From Pseudomonas inefficax (lineage in GTDB: Bacteria; Pseudomonadota; Gammaproteobacteria; Pseudomonadales; Pseudomonadaceae): a DNA stretch of 50,302 bases. The notes beneath the pieces were generated by a model. The model was given only the letters and a program-made list of their open reading frames with translations. It had not been told where the DNA came from and did no database searches. The position numbers and the translations under genes are program-made. The stretch covers positions 1-50,302 of the forward strand of contig NZ_OPYN01000191.1 in NCBI RefSeq assembly GCF_900277125.1, written 5' to 3'. Shown one piece after another: positions 34,313 through 43,900 of this stretch. Numbering within the stretch: the first letter of the stretch is position 1; each line of letters starts with the position of its first letter.

Positions 34313-35173
34313 ATGAACGTATCCGCCTGGCTCTACCGGCCAGCCCAGGTCACCTGCCTGCTGCTGGTCAGCGCCTACGCCCACGCCGCCAAGCCCGGCG
34401 ACGTGTTCAAAGACTGCAAGAACTGCCCCGAGATGGTCGTGCTGCCCGCCGGCAGCTACGTGATGGGCGCCCCCGACGACGAAGTCGGCCGACAGCCCGA
34501 CGAGGGCCCGCTGCACACCGTGACCTTCGCCAAGCCCTTCGCCATGAGCCGCTACCAAGTCACCGCCGGCGAACTGGACGCCTACATCAAGGCCACCGGC
34601 ACCGTCATCAAGAGCGGCGACGACCGCCCTGGCCGCTGGTGCGAAGCCAGCAAGCCCAGCTACAAGCAAGGCCCCCGCCAGCCGGCGGTATGTGTCGACT
34701 ACGACGAAGTGCAGGCCTACACCCGATGGCTGGCGAAAATCACCGGCAAACCCTACCGCATGGTCAGCGAAGCCGAACGCGAATATGCCGCCCGTGGCGG
34801 CTCCAGCGGCCCGTTCCCCTTCCCCTTCGACGAACCGGGCAAGTACGAGATCAGCAAGCACGCCAACACCTATGGCCCCAAGGACGGTCATGCCTTCACC
34901 GCCCCGGTGGGCAGCTACCCGCCCAATGCCTTCGGCATGTACGACATGCACGGCAACGTCTACGAATGGGTCGCCGACTGCTACCACGACAGCTACGAAG
35001 GCGCCCCCACCGACGGCAGCGCCTGGATCCAGGACCCCAAGTGCATCCGCGCGCACATGCGCGGCAATGACTGGGGCGAGCCGCCGATCTTCTCCCGCTC
35101 GGCCAACCGCAACGACCGCCTCAAGACCACCCGCGGTGACTTCCTCGGCTTTCGCGTAGCACGCGAACTTTGA
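34313..35173 (+). CDS. pvdO: PvdO-like periplasmic FGE-sulfatase-domain protein of pyoverdine maturation
   Basis: A 286-aa protein with a signal peptide (VTCLLLVSAYAHAA, cleavage at about residue 23-24) and a formylglycine-generating-enzyme-like domain: CPEMVVLPAGSYVMGAPDDE, PFAMSRYQVTAGELDAYI, MVSEAEREYAARGG, AFGMYDMHGNVYEWVADCYH, SRSANRNDR and FLGFRVAREL. PvdO acts in the periplasm in the last oxidation steps of the pyoverdine chromophore. The match in length, leader and block order to PvdO from other pseudomonads is good, as far as I can recall its sequence. The start MNVSAWLYRP has GAGG upstream. The neighbours, an FpvA-type receptor and terminal pyoverdine NRPSs, support the call. Other FGE-like proteins exist, so some doubt remains. 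Confidence 0.75.
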   Translation: MNVSAWLYRPAQVTCLLLVSAYAHAAKPGDVFKDCKNCPEMVVLPAGSYVMGAPDDEVGRQPDEGPLHTVTFAKPFAMSRYQVTAGELDAYIKATGTVIKSGDDRPGRWCEASKPSYKQGPRQPAVCVDYDEVQAYTRWLAKITGKPYRMVSEAEREYAARGGSSGPFPFPFDEPGKYEISKHANTYGPKDGHAFTAPVGSYPPNAFGMYDMHGNVYEWVADCYHDSYEGAPTDGSAWIQDPKCIRAHMRGNDWGEPPIFSRSANRNDRLKTTRGDFLGFRVAREL

Positions 35174-35215
35174 AGTTGTGACGCGGTTAACGCAGCACCG
35201 GGCAAAAAAATCGCC

Positions 35216-35228
35216 AATAAGAATCGTT
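35216..35228. promoter_or_regulatory. Candidate Fur box of the receptor gene
   Basis: AATAAGAATCGTT agrees at 11 of 13 positions with AATGAGAATCATT, a common Pseudomonas Fur-box core. It lies about 72 bp upstream of the TonB receptor start, a suitable place for iron repression. Confidence 0.45.
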
Positions 35229-35299
35229 CCGGTTTTTCACAGGTGCTGCGTCCTATAGCTGACATAGAAAAAAACCCTCTGCCAACGAGACCGCAATAG

Positions 35300-37780
35300 A
35301 TGTCCAAGTCCCTCCCCGGCCCGCTCAACCCGCTTGCCAAAGCATTACTGATCCGTCATTCCCTTCGCCCCCAGCGCGCGTTCACACGCATCGGCCTGGG
35401 CCTGGCGATATCCGCTGCGATGGTTGCCCAGGTGCAGGCACAGGAGTGGACCCTGGACATTCCCGCGCAGTCGATGAACTCGGCGTTGCAGGCACTGGCC
35501 AAGCAGACCGATACCCAGTTGCTGTACAGCCCGGAGGACATCAATGGGCTGCGCTCCACGGCCCTCAAGGGCCGGCATGACCTGCAGTCTTCGCTGCGGA
35601 CACTGCTGCAAGGCACCGGGCTGCGTTACCAGATCGATGGCAACACCGTGACGGTAACGGCCAGTTCGAGCGCACAGGCCGGCCAGGTCGAGCTTTCGGC
35701 AACCAACGTCAATAGCGTGGGCCTTGGTGCCACCACCGAAGGCACGGGCTCCTACACCACCGGTGTCACCAACACTGCCACCAAGATGAACCTGTCGATA
35801 CGCGAAACGCCCCAGTCGATCAGCGTGATCACCCGCCAGCGCATGGACGACCAGCAGCTCAACAGCGTGACCCAGGTGCTTAACCAGACACCGGGCATCA
35901 CCATGTCCCAGGACGGTGGCCTGCGCTACAACATCTATTCCCGCGGCAGTGCCATCAACACCTACCAGCTTGACGGCGTGACCACCACCCAGGAAAACCA
36001 GACCCGCAACATGCCCAGCACGTTGCTGGACATGACCATTTACGACCGCGTCGAAATCGTCCGCGGCGCCACCGGCCTGATGACCGGCGCCGGTGAACCC
36101 GGCGGTGTGGTCAACCTCATTCGCAAACGCCCGACACGCGAATTCCAGTCGCATATTCAGGGCACTGTCGGCTCCTGGGACTCCTACCGCAGCGAAGTCG
36201 ATGTTTCCGGCCCCTTGACCGAGGGCGGCAACCTGCGCGGGCGCATGGTGGCGGCCAAGCAGAAAAGCGGCAGCTTTCGCGACTGGTACAAGGAAGACAA
36301 GGACATCCTCTACGGCGTTCTCGAAGCGGACCTGAACGACGCCACCCTGGTACGTTTCGGCGTCGATTACCAGAAGTTCAAAGCCACCGGTTCACCGGGT
36401 GTGCCGCTGTTGTTCACCAACGGCAAGCAGACCAACTTCTCCCGCTCGACCAGTTCCGGTGCCCGCTGGATGTACGACGAGCTGGAAACCACCAACTATT
36501 TCATGGCCGCCGAGCACACTTTCGCCAATGACTGGCAAATCAAGCTGGCCGCGAACTACATGGATTCCAATCGCGATAACTACAACGGCTCATACCAGAC
36601 CACGACGAACCGAGCATGGATTGATGAAGCAACCGGCGCCGCGAGAATGCTGCGCTACAATGCCGAAGCCGATCAGACTCAACGCGGCGTGGACCTGACC
36701 CTGCAGGGGCCATTTTCCCTGTTCGGGCGCACTCACGAGTTCATCACCGGCTTCAACTATCAGGATTACAAGAACGATCACACCGGTTATGACGTTGGCA
36801 GCACAACCGTCAACTTCTATGACTGGGACAACTACCTGCCTCGGCCAACCGAGACTGGCGCACTTGGGGAAATTCTCAACATCAAGAGCAGCCAGCGCGG
36901 CACCTATGCGGCATTCAAGTTCAACCTGATGGATGACCTCAATGTAATCGTAGGCGCGCGCACCTCCGACTATGACTACGACTATTACTACTGGCCTACC
37001 TCATTCGGATCGCCGGACGTCAAGATGCACGAGCGGGGTGAAGTAACACCGTACGCGGGCATTACCTATGACCTGACCCCTGAGCAATCGGTGTACGCCA
37101 GCTATACCGATATCTTCAAACCACAATCAAGCCGCGATAGCAACGGTTCGGTCATCGGCCCAGTCGTAGGCGCCAACTATGAAGTGGGCTGGAAAGGGGC
37201 ATTCTACGACGGTCGTCTGAATGCCAGCACGGCACTGTTCCTGGTCAAGCGCGACAACCTGGCAGTAGTGGACAACGGTGTGCTGGTGAACGGCACGGTA
37301 AACGAGGATGGCTCGGGAGGCGAGCAAGCCTACAAGGCAGCAAAGGGCACAGAGACCAAAGGTATCGACCTGGAGCTTTCGGGCGAAGTACTGCCTGGTT
37401 GGCAAGTCATGACCAGCTACAGCCATGCCCGCACGGAAGACGCCGAGGGCGAGCGCCAGCTGACGCAGTACTCCATGGACACTTTCCGCTTCTGGAACAC
37501 CTACCGCTTCCAGGGTGACTGGAACAGGCTGACCGTGGGTGGCGGGGTGTCCTGGAACTCCAGCATGTCGCTCTACTACACCAACCTCAAAGCCCGGGCC
37601 ACCCAGGATGACTACACCGTTGCCAGCCTGATGGCGCGCTATCAGGTCACAGACCATCTGGCCGCCACCCTGAACCTGAACAACATCTTCGACGAGAAGT
37701 ACTACTCGGGTATCGGCGGCAGTGTTGGCCATTACGGTGACCCGCGTAATGCCACCATGAGCCTGCGCTACGACTTCTAG
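35300..37780 (+). CDS. fpvA: TonB-dependent siderophore receptor with signalling domain (FpvA-like)
   Basis: An 826-aa outer-membrane transducer. After a long signal peptide (residues 1 to about 47, IGLGLAISAAMVAQVQA) comes a secretin/TonB N-terminal signalling domain (about 49-125, WTLDIPAQSMNSALQALAKQ, RYQIDGNTVTVTAS). Next is the plug (about 160-280, IRETPQSISVITRQRMDDQQ, DRVEIVRGATGLMTGAGEPG), then the 22-strand barrel ending in GDPRNATMSLRYDF with the terminal Phe needed for assembly. The signalling domain means it should control an ECF sigma factor through an anti-sigma protein, but neither is in this window. Its place beside the NRPS genes makes it the likely ferripyoverdine receptor. 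The symbol is by analogy. The start is ATG at 35300, with a weak ribosome site. Confidence 0.85.
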   Translation: MSKSLPGPLNPLAKALLIRHSLRPQRAFTRIGLGLAISAAMVAQVQAQEWTLDIPAQSMNSALQALAKQTDTQLLYSPEDINGLRSTALKGRHDLQSSLRTLLQGTGLRYQIDGNTVTVTASSSAQAGQVELSATNVNSVGLGATTEGTGSYTTGVTNTATKMNLSIRETPQSISVITRQRMDDQQLNSVTQVLNQTPGITMSQDGGLRYNIYSRGSAINTYQLDGVTTTQENQTRNMPSTLLDMTIYDRVEIVRGATGLMTGAGEPGGVVNLIRKRPTREFQSHIQGTVGSWDSYRSEVDVSGPLTEGGNLRGRMVAAKQKSGSFRDWYKEDKDILYGVLEADLNDATLVRFGVDYQKFKATGSPGVPLLFTNGKQTNFSRSTSSGARWMYDELETTNYFMAAEHTFANDWQIKLAANYMDSNRDNYNGSYQTTTNRAWIDEATGAARMLRYNAEADQTQRGVDLTLQGPFSLFGRTHEFITGFNYQDYKNDHTGYDVGSTTVNFYDWDNYLPRPTETGALGEILNIKSSQRGTYAAFKFNLMDDLNVIVGARTSDYDYDYYYWPTSFGSPDVKMHERGEVTPYAGITYDLTPEQSVYASYTDIFKPQSSRDSNGSVIGPVVGANYEVGWKGAFYDGRLNASTALFLVKRDNLAVVDNGVLVNGTVNEDGSGGEQAYKAAKGTETKGIDLELSGEVLPGWQVMTSYSHARTEDAEGERQLTQYSMDTFRFWNTYRFQGDWNRLTVGGGVSWNSSMSLYYTNLKARATQDDYTVASLMARYQVTDHLAATLNLNNIFDEKYYSGIGGSVGHYGDPRNATMSLRYDF

Positions 37781-37811
37781 GCCGACAGCCACCTGTGGCG
37801 TTGTAATCGAG

Positions 37812-37847
37812 GCGGCGTCATCCATACAGGATGACGCCGCTTTTTTT
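37812..37847 (+). terminator. Strong terminator of the receptor gene
   Basis: GCGGCGTCATCC-ATACA-GGATGACGCCGC is a perfect 12-bp stem followed by TTTTTTT, 32 bp after the receptor stop. Confidence 0.92.
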
Positions 37848-37872
37848 GTCTTGGTGACGACACTGCCGACAT

Positions 37873-37915
37873 GAAAAAACCTGTGGGGCCCAGGTTCAAG
37901 GTGGGCCCCACAGGT
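37873..37915 (-). terminator. Terminator of the terminal NRPS gene
   Basis: On the minus strand, ACCTGTGGGGCCC pairs with its complement across an 11-base loop and is followed by a run of six T, 22 bp after the NRPS stop. It is placed back-to-back with the receptor terminator. Confidence 0.85.
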
Positions 37916-37936
37916 CATTCAGCTCGGCTTGGCGGA

Positions 37937-40900
37937 TCAGCCCGGGACCGGCTCCGCCACCAGCCTGGCCGCCAGCCCCTCGTTCACGTCCCGATGCTTG
38001 AGGATGTCATAGTGACCCGCTGCAACCGTGTGGTTCTCGCGGCTTCCGTGAACCGCGAAACGTTGGCCATGGTCACCAGCCCACCAGCACAAGGCAGCGG
38101 CACGGGTCGTCGGCAATTCCGGCAAGCGCTCCGACAACGCCTTCAGTTGCATCGCCACGGCAAAGGTGTGGGCCAGTTCGGCGCTTTCTACACTGGCGAA
38201 CGCCGACGATGCCCGCAGCCCCGAGCGTGTCTCTTCGATCAGCCGCTCAAGCACCGGCACACTACTGCCCGGCGCAACGGCCGGCAGCACCAGCTGCTCC
38301 TTGGCCAGCCCCAGCAGCACACTCAGGAAGCTGCCAAGGTCGGCACTCCAGTCCGCAGCCGGCGTCGCCGGCGCACCGGTGGGGATGAAACTGTCGACCA
38401 GGCCAAGCAACGATACTTGCTGGCCCTGGGCTTCCAGCTCCTGGGCCACCAGCACCGCCAGCGTGCCGCCTAGCGACCAGCCGGCAAGCTGGTATGGCCC
38501 TTCGGGCTGCTTCTGGCGAATGTACTGGGCATAGTCGATCGCCATGGCCTGCAACGAATCATCCTGCCAGTTGCGATCGAGCAGCATGCGGCATTGCACG
38601 CCGTAAACGCTGCAATGCCCTTCCAGTCGACGCGCCAGCGGCTCGTAGTCGAACACCGTGCCAAAGCCTGCATGCAGGCAGAACAGAGGCCTGGCCCCGG
38701 CTACCCGGCTGTTGAGCAGCAGCAGCGGATCAAGGGCGACTTTGGCATCGGTATAGCCGGAAAGCTCGCCAATGGTGGGCCTGGCCATGACATCGCGCAG
38801 TTTCAGCTCGATCGACAGGTCGGGCTGCGCTCGTACCTTCGACAGCATCTTCAGCACGCGCAGCGAATCGCCCCCCAGCTCGAAGAAGTTGTCATCGACA
38901 CCGACTTCATCCACTTCCAGCACTTCCTGCCAGATAGCCGCCAATGCCCTCTCCGTGTCATCACGCGGAGCCACCCGCGCCGGTCGCCCGGCCAACTCCG
39001 GGGCCGGCAGCGCATTGCGATCGATCTTGCCGTTGGGCGTGAGTGGAAACGCCGGCAGCACTACCCACTGGGTCGGTACCATGTAGTCCGGCAGGTCGGC
39101 ACGCAAGGCATCACGCAAAGGTGTGGCGGAAGTCGCCCCATTGCTGGTGACCAGATAGGCCACCAGTTGCTTGCCGGTAGCGCCCTCCCGGGCCACCACC
39201 ACGGCATCCCGCACATCCGCAAGATTCCGCAGCCGTGCTTCGATTTCCCCGGGTTCGATGCGGAAACCGCGAACCTTCAACTGGTTGTCCAGGCGGCCGA
39301 TGAAGTCAATCACGCCATCGGCCCGACGACGCACCCGGTCACCGGTGCGGTACAGCCGCCCGCCCTGGGCAAACGGGTCGGCGACAAAGCGCTCGGCGGT
39401 CAGGGACGGGCGCTGGTGATACCCGCGCGCCACGCCCTCGCCACCAATGTAGAGCTCCCCGGCCACGCCATCGGGCACCGGGTTCAGGCCCTGGTCCAGT
39501 ACATGCAGCGTGCGTTGGCCAACCCGCTCACCGATCGGCGCGTACACCGCCTGGCACGACTGCTGTGCCGATACTTTCCACAACAGGGGGGTCACGACCG
39601 TTTCCGTAGGCCCGTAGCCATTGGTCAGGAACTGCGGGCGCAAGGTCCGCTTGACCAGCTCGAACAGTGCATCGGGCACCGCGTCACCGCCAAAGCAATA
39701 GATATGCACCGGCGGTGCGGCCTCCTGCCGGGTTTCGGCGAACTCGGCCAGTTGCTGCAGGTACGCCGGCGGGAAGCAGGCAATGTCGATGCGTTCGGCA
39801 TGCAGTACCTGCCAGGTTTGCTCGGCAGTCCACAGCTGGCTACCGCGCACCACCAGGCAACCGCCCGACGACAAGGTCGACAGCCAGCGCTCCTGGGCAC
39901 CGTCGAAAGCGAACGACATGAACAACAGCTCGCGAGTGCTTTCATCCATCTGGTAAAGGCGGGCGATTGCCTGGCAGTGCATGCCGATCTGCCCATGGCT
40001 GACCGCCACGCCCTTGGGTTTGCCGGTGGAGCCGGAGGTGTAGATCAGGTACGCCAGGTTGGCGTCCTGCACCAGCACCTGGGGGGCATCGGACGGCAGG
40101 CTGGCGATAGCCAGAAGGTCCAGCTCCACGCAGTGCTCCACGCCGGCAAAACGCTGGCGCAAGCCGCTGCTGGTCAGCAGCAGGTGCATGGCCGAATCCT
40201 CGACAATCCACTGCAAGCGATCCTGCGGGTAGTCGATATCAAGCGGCACATAGGCGGCGCCGGTTTTCATCACTGCCAGGAATGCCACGATCACCTCCAC
40301 CGAGCGTTCCAGGGCGATGCCGACAGTAACCTCCGGGCGCGCCCCCAAGGCAATCAGGTGGTGTGCCAGGCGGTTGGCACGCTCATCCAGTTGGGCATAG
40401 GTCAGCTGTCGCTGGCCACAGGCCACCGCGATTGCCTCGGGCCGCGCCTGGGCATGCCGGGCAATCAGCTCGGCCAGCCTTGGCGTGGCCCGCTCGCATG
40501 GCTGCAAGGCATTGCGAGCCTGGGCCTGCTGCGCTTGCGCCGGGGTCAGCATGTCCAGGCTGCCCACGGTGGCGTCAGGGTTGTCGAGCATGCCCTCGAG
40601 CAGCCGTTCGAAACTGCCACGAATGCTGTCGGTGGCTTGCTCCGTGAAGCGGTTGCGCAAGTAGAGGAACTCGACCGAGAGCGTCTCGCCCAGATGCACC
40701 GCCAGGTCCATGGCGTAGTTGGTCACATCGCGGTTGCTCACCTCACCGAACTGCAGCGAGCCACCCCCGCCCTCCTGCAGGCGTTCGTCCACCGGGTAGT
40801 TCTCGAACACCACGATGCTGTCGAACAATGCTTGCCCGGCCTGCCCCGCCCAACGCTGCACATCGGCCAAGGCTGCATGTTCATGGTCCCGCAGTTCCAG

Positions 40901-43900
40901 GTTGTAGGCCTGCAGTTGCTGCAGCCAGTCGACAATCCGCTGCTGCGGTTGAGGCGTCTGCACCACCGGCAAGGTGTTGATGAACAACCCGAGCATTTCG
41001 TCGGCGCCGGGCAAGCCGGCTGGCCGGCCGGCCACGGTGGCGCCGAAGCACACCGTGGCTTGCCCAGTGTAGCGCTGCAGCAGCAGCAACCAGGTCGCTT
41101 GGATCAAGGTGTTGGCAGTGATGCGCAGGCGCTGGGCCTGCTCGCGCAGTTGCCGGGTACGCGAGGCATCCCAGCGCAGGTACAGCGCAGCATGCCCCTG
41201 CAGGTCTGCCGACGGGCGAGCCGCCAGGCTGTCCGCCAGCCAGGTAGGGCTTTCCAGCTCTTGCAGCTTGCCTCGCCAGAACTGCTCCAGCGCCGCCTTG
41301 GGCTGCCCGGCAAGCCAGCGGATGTAGTCGCCAAACCGCCCTGCCGGCGCTCGTGCAGGGTGACCATGGTAGGTCTGCAACACCTCACCGAGCAGTCGCG
41401 AAGTGCTCCAGCCGTCCATCAGAATGTGATGACGGGTCCACAGCAGGTGCAGACGCTCGTTGTCCAGCCGCACCAGGGTCAGGCGCATCAACGGCGCGAC
41501 ACTCAGGTCCAGGCCTTGTGCGGCGTCGGCCTCGGCCCGCGCCTGCAGCATCTGCGCACTTACCGGGCGGTCGCGCCAGTCATGCACGACCACCGGCAAT
41601 TCGACCTTGCGGTAGACAAGCTGCAAAGGCTCGGCCAAGTGGGGCGCCGACCAGAATGCACTGCGCAGGATATCGTGGCAGCCGATCACCTGCTGCCAGG
41701 CTGCCACGAACCGTTCGATTTCCAGGCCTTTGACTTCCACCGAAGTCTGGTTGATGTAAAGCGCGCCTTCAGGCCCCTGTAGCGAATGGAACAGCATGCC
41801 CTGCTGCATCGGCGACAGCGGGTAGATATCGGCCACCTGCCGTGCAACTGCCGGCAGGTCATCCAGTTGCTGTTGGCTCAGCGCGGCCAGTGGGAAGTCC
41901 GAAGGCGTTACACCACGGTTGCCAGGCTCGCAGCAATGAGCGATGAGCGCGCCAAGCTCTGCGGCATAGTCATCTGCCAACCGTTGCATGACCGCCGTGT
42001 CGTAGCGCTGCGCACTGAAGGTCCAGACAAGTTTCAGCTCGCCGCCGTATACCTGGCCGTTCAGGGCGATCTGGCTATCGAGAGGCGCATCGGCCGGTTT
42101 GGCCGCACCACCGTATTCCCGCGCGGGTGCGAACAAGCCCGACTGCTCGTCGAAGCTACCGTCGAACTGCCCGAGGTAGTTGAACACGATCTCGCCCTGA
42201 GGCAACGCAGCCAGGGCCTCACGCGCACCAGCCGGCCCCATGTACTTCAGCGCGCCATAGCCCAGGCCTTTGTTCGGCACGGCCCGCAGCTGCTCCTTGA
42301 CCGCCTTGATCGATTCGCCGATGCCCCCCAGCGGGCTCAACTTCACTGGGTACATGCTGGTGAACCAGCCCACCGTGCGGCTCAGGTCAATGTCATCGAA
42401 CAGGTCTTCCCGGCCATGGCCCTCCAGCCTGACCAGCACCTGTGGCTGCTCGGTCCAGCGGGCGATCACCCGAGCCAGGGCTGTCAGCAGCAGGTCATTG
42501 ATCTGCGTGCGATAGGCCGCCGGGGCATCGTGCAACAACTGCCGCGTGGCCTCGCGGCCCAGCCGCGTACTGACCGACGCTGCGTGCTGCTGCTGGTTGC
42601 CGCCCAGCGCATTGGCGCACGGCAGATGGTCGCTGGTGCCCTGCAACTGCGCTTGCCAGTAGGCAAGTTCCGCTTGCAGCGCCTCACTTTGGGCATAGGC
42701 TTGCAACTGCTGCGCCCAGGCCTTGTAGGCGCTGGTCTTGGCTGGCAATTGCAACGGCTGCCGGTTGCCCAGGGCCTGGTAGGCCTGTTGCAGGTCCTCC
42801 AGCAACAGGCGCCACGACACACCATCTACCGCCAGGTGATGAATGACCAGCAGCAGACGCTGGCTGCCATCGGGCAGGCTGGCCAGCAGCGCACGGACCA
42901 GCGAGCCTTGCTGCAGATCCAGGCTGCGTTGGGCCTGGTCAGCGAGTACGGCCAACGCCTCCTCGTCCGCGCAGGCATGCTCCCAGAGTATCCGGGCCTG
43001 TTGCTGTGGCTTGTATTCCGCTTGCCAGGCCCCCGCCTGCTGCTCGAAGCCCAGGCGCAGTGCATCATGATGGGCGACCAGTGCCAGCAACGCATCGTGC
43101 AGGCGGTTCGCCTGCAGGGGTTCGCTGGGTGTCAGCAGAACCGACTGGTTCCAGTGCCCGCGCTGTTCAATATCGGCCTCGAAGAACCAGTGCTGAATCG
43201 GTGTCAGCGGTGTGCTGCCCGTGATCGGCCCTTGTTCGCTCGCACCTGCGACAACACGCCGCGCCACCGTGGCCAGGCCTTGTACGGTCTGATGCTGGAA
43301 CAATTGCTTGGGGGTGAACTGCACGCCGGCCTGACGGGCCTTGCCCACGACCTGCAGGGAAACGATGGAGTCGCCACCCAGTTCGAAGAAGTTGTCGTCC
43401 AGGCCGACCCGCTCCAGCTTCAGCACATCGGCCCAGATCGCCGCGATCTGTTGCTCCAGTTCACTCTGCGGGGCCACGTAGGCCGCTTGCAGCAGGCTGG
43501 CGTCCGGCTGCGGCAATGCACGGCGGTCCAGCTTGCCGTTGGCGGTCAACGGCAGCTTGGCCAGGAACAGCAGGTGGGCCGGCACCATGTAGTCCGGCAG
43601 GCTCGCCTTCAGCGCAGTACGCAGCGCTTCACGCTCGGCAGCTTGGGCCTCGGTGCTGGCCAACACGGCCGCATCGGCAGGTACCACATAACCCACCAGC
43701 TGCTTGCCGCCAGGGCCGTCCTGGGCCAGCACCACCCCTTGGGCCACGCTGGCCTGCGCCTGCAGCCGCGCCTCGATCTCACCCAGCTCGATGCGAAAAC
43801 CTCGAATCTTCACCTGATGGTCGATCCGTCCCAGGTACTCCACCACTCCCGCGCCGCCGTAACGGGCCAGGTCGCCCGAGCGGTACAGGCGACCACCCTG

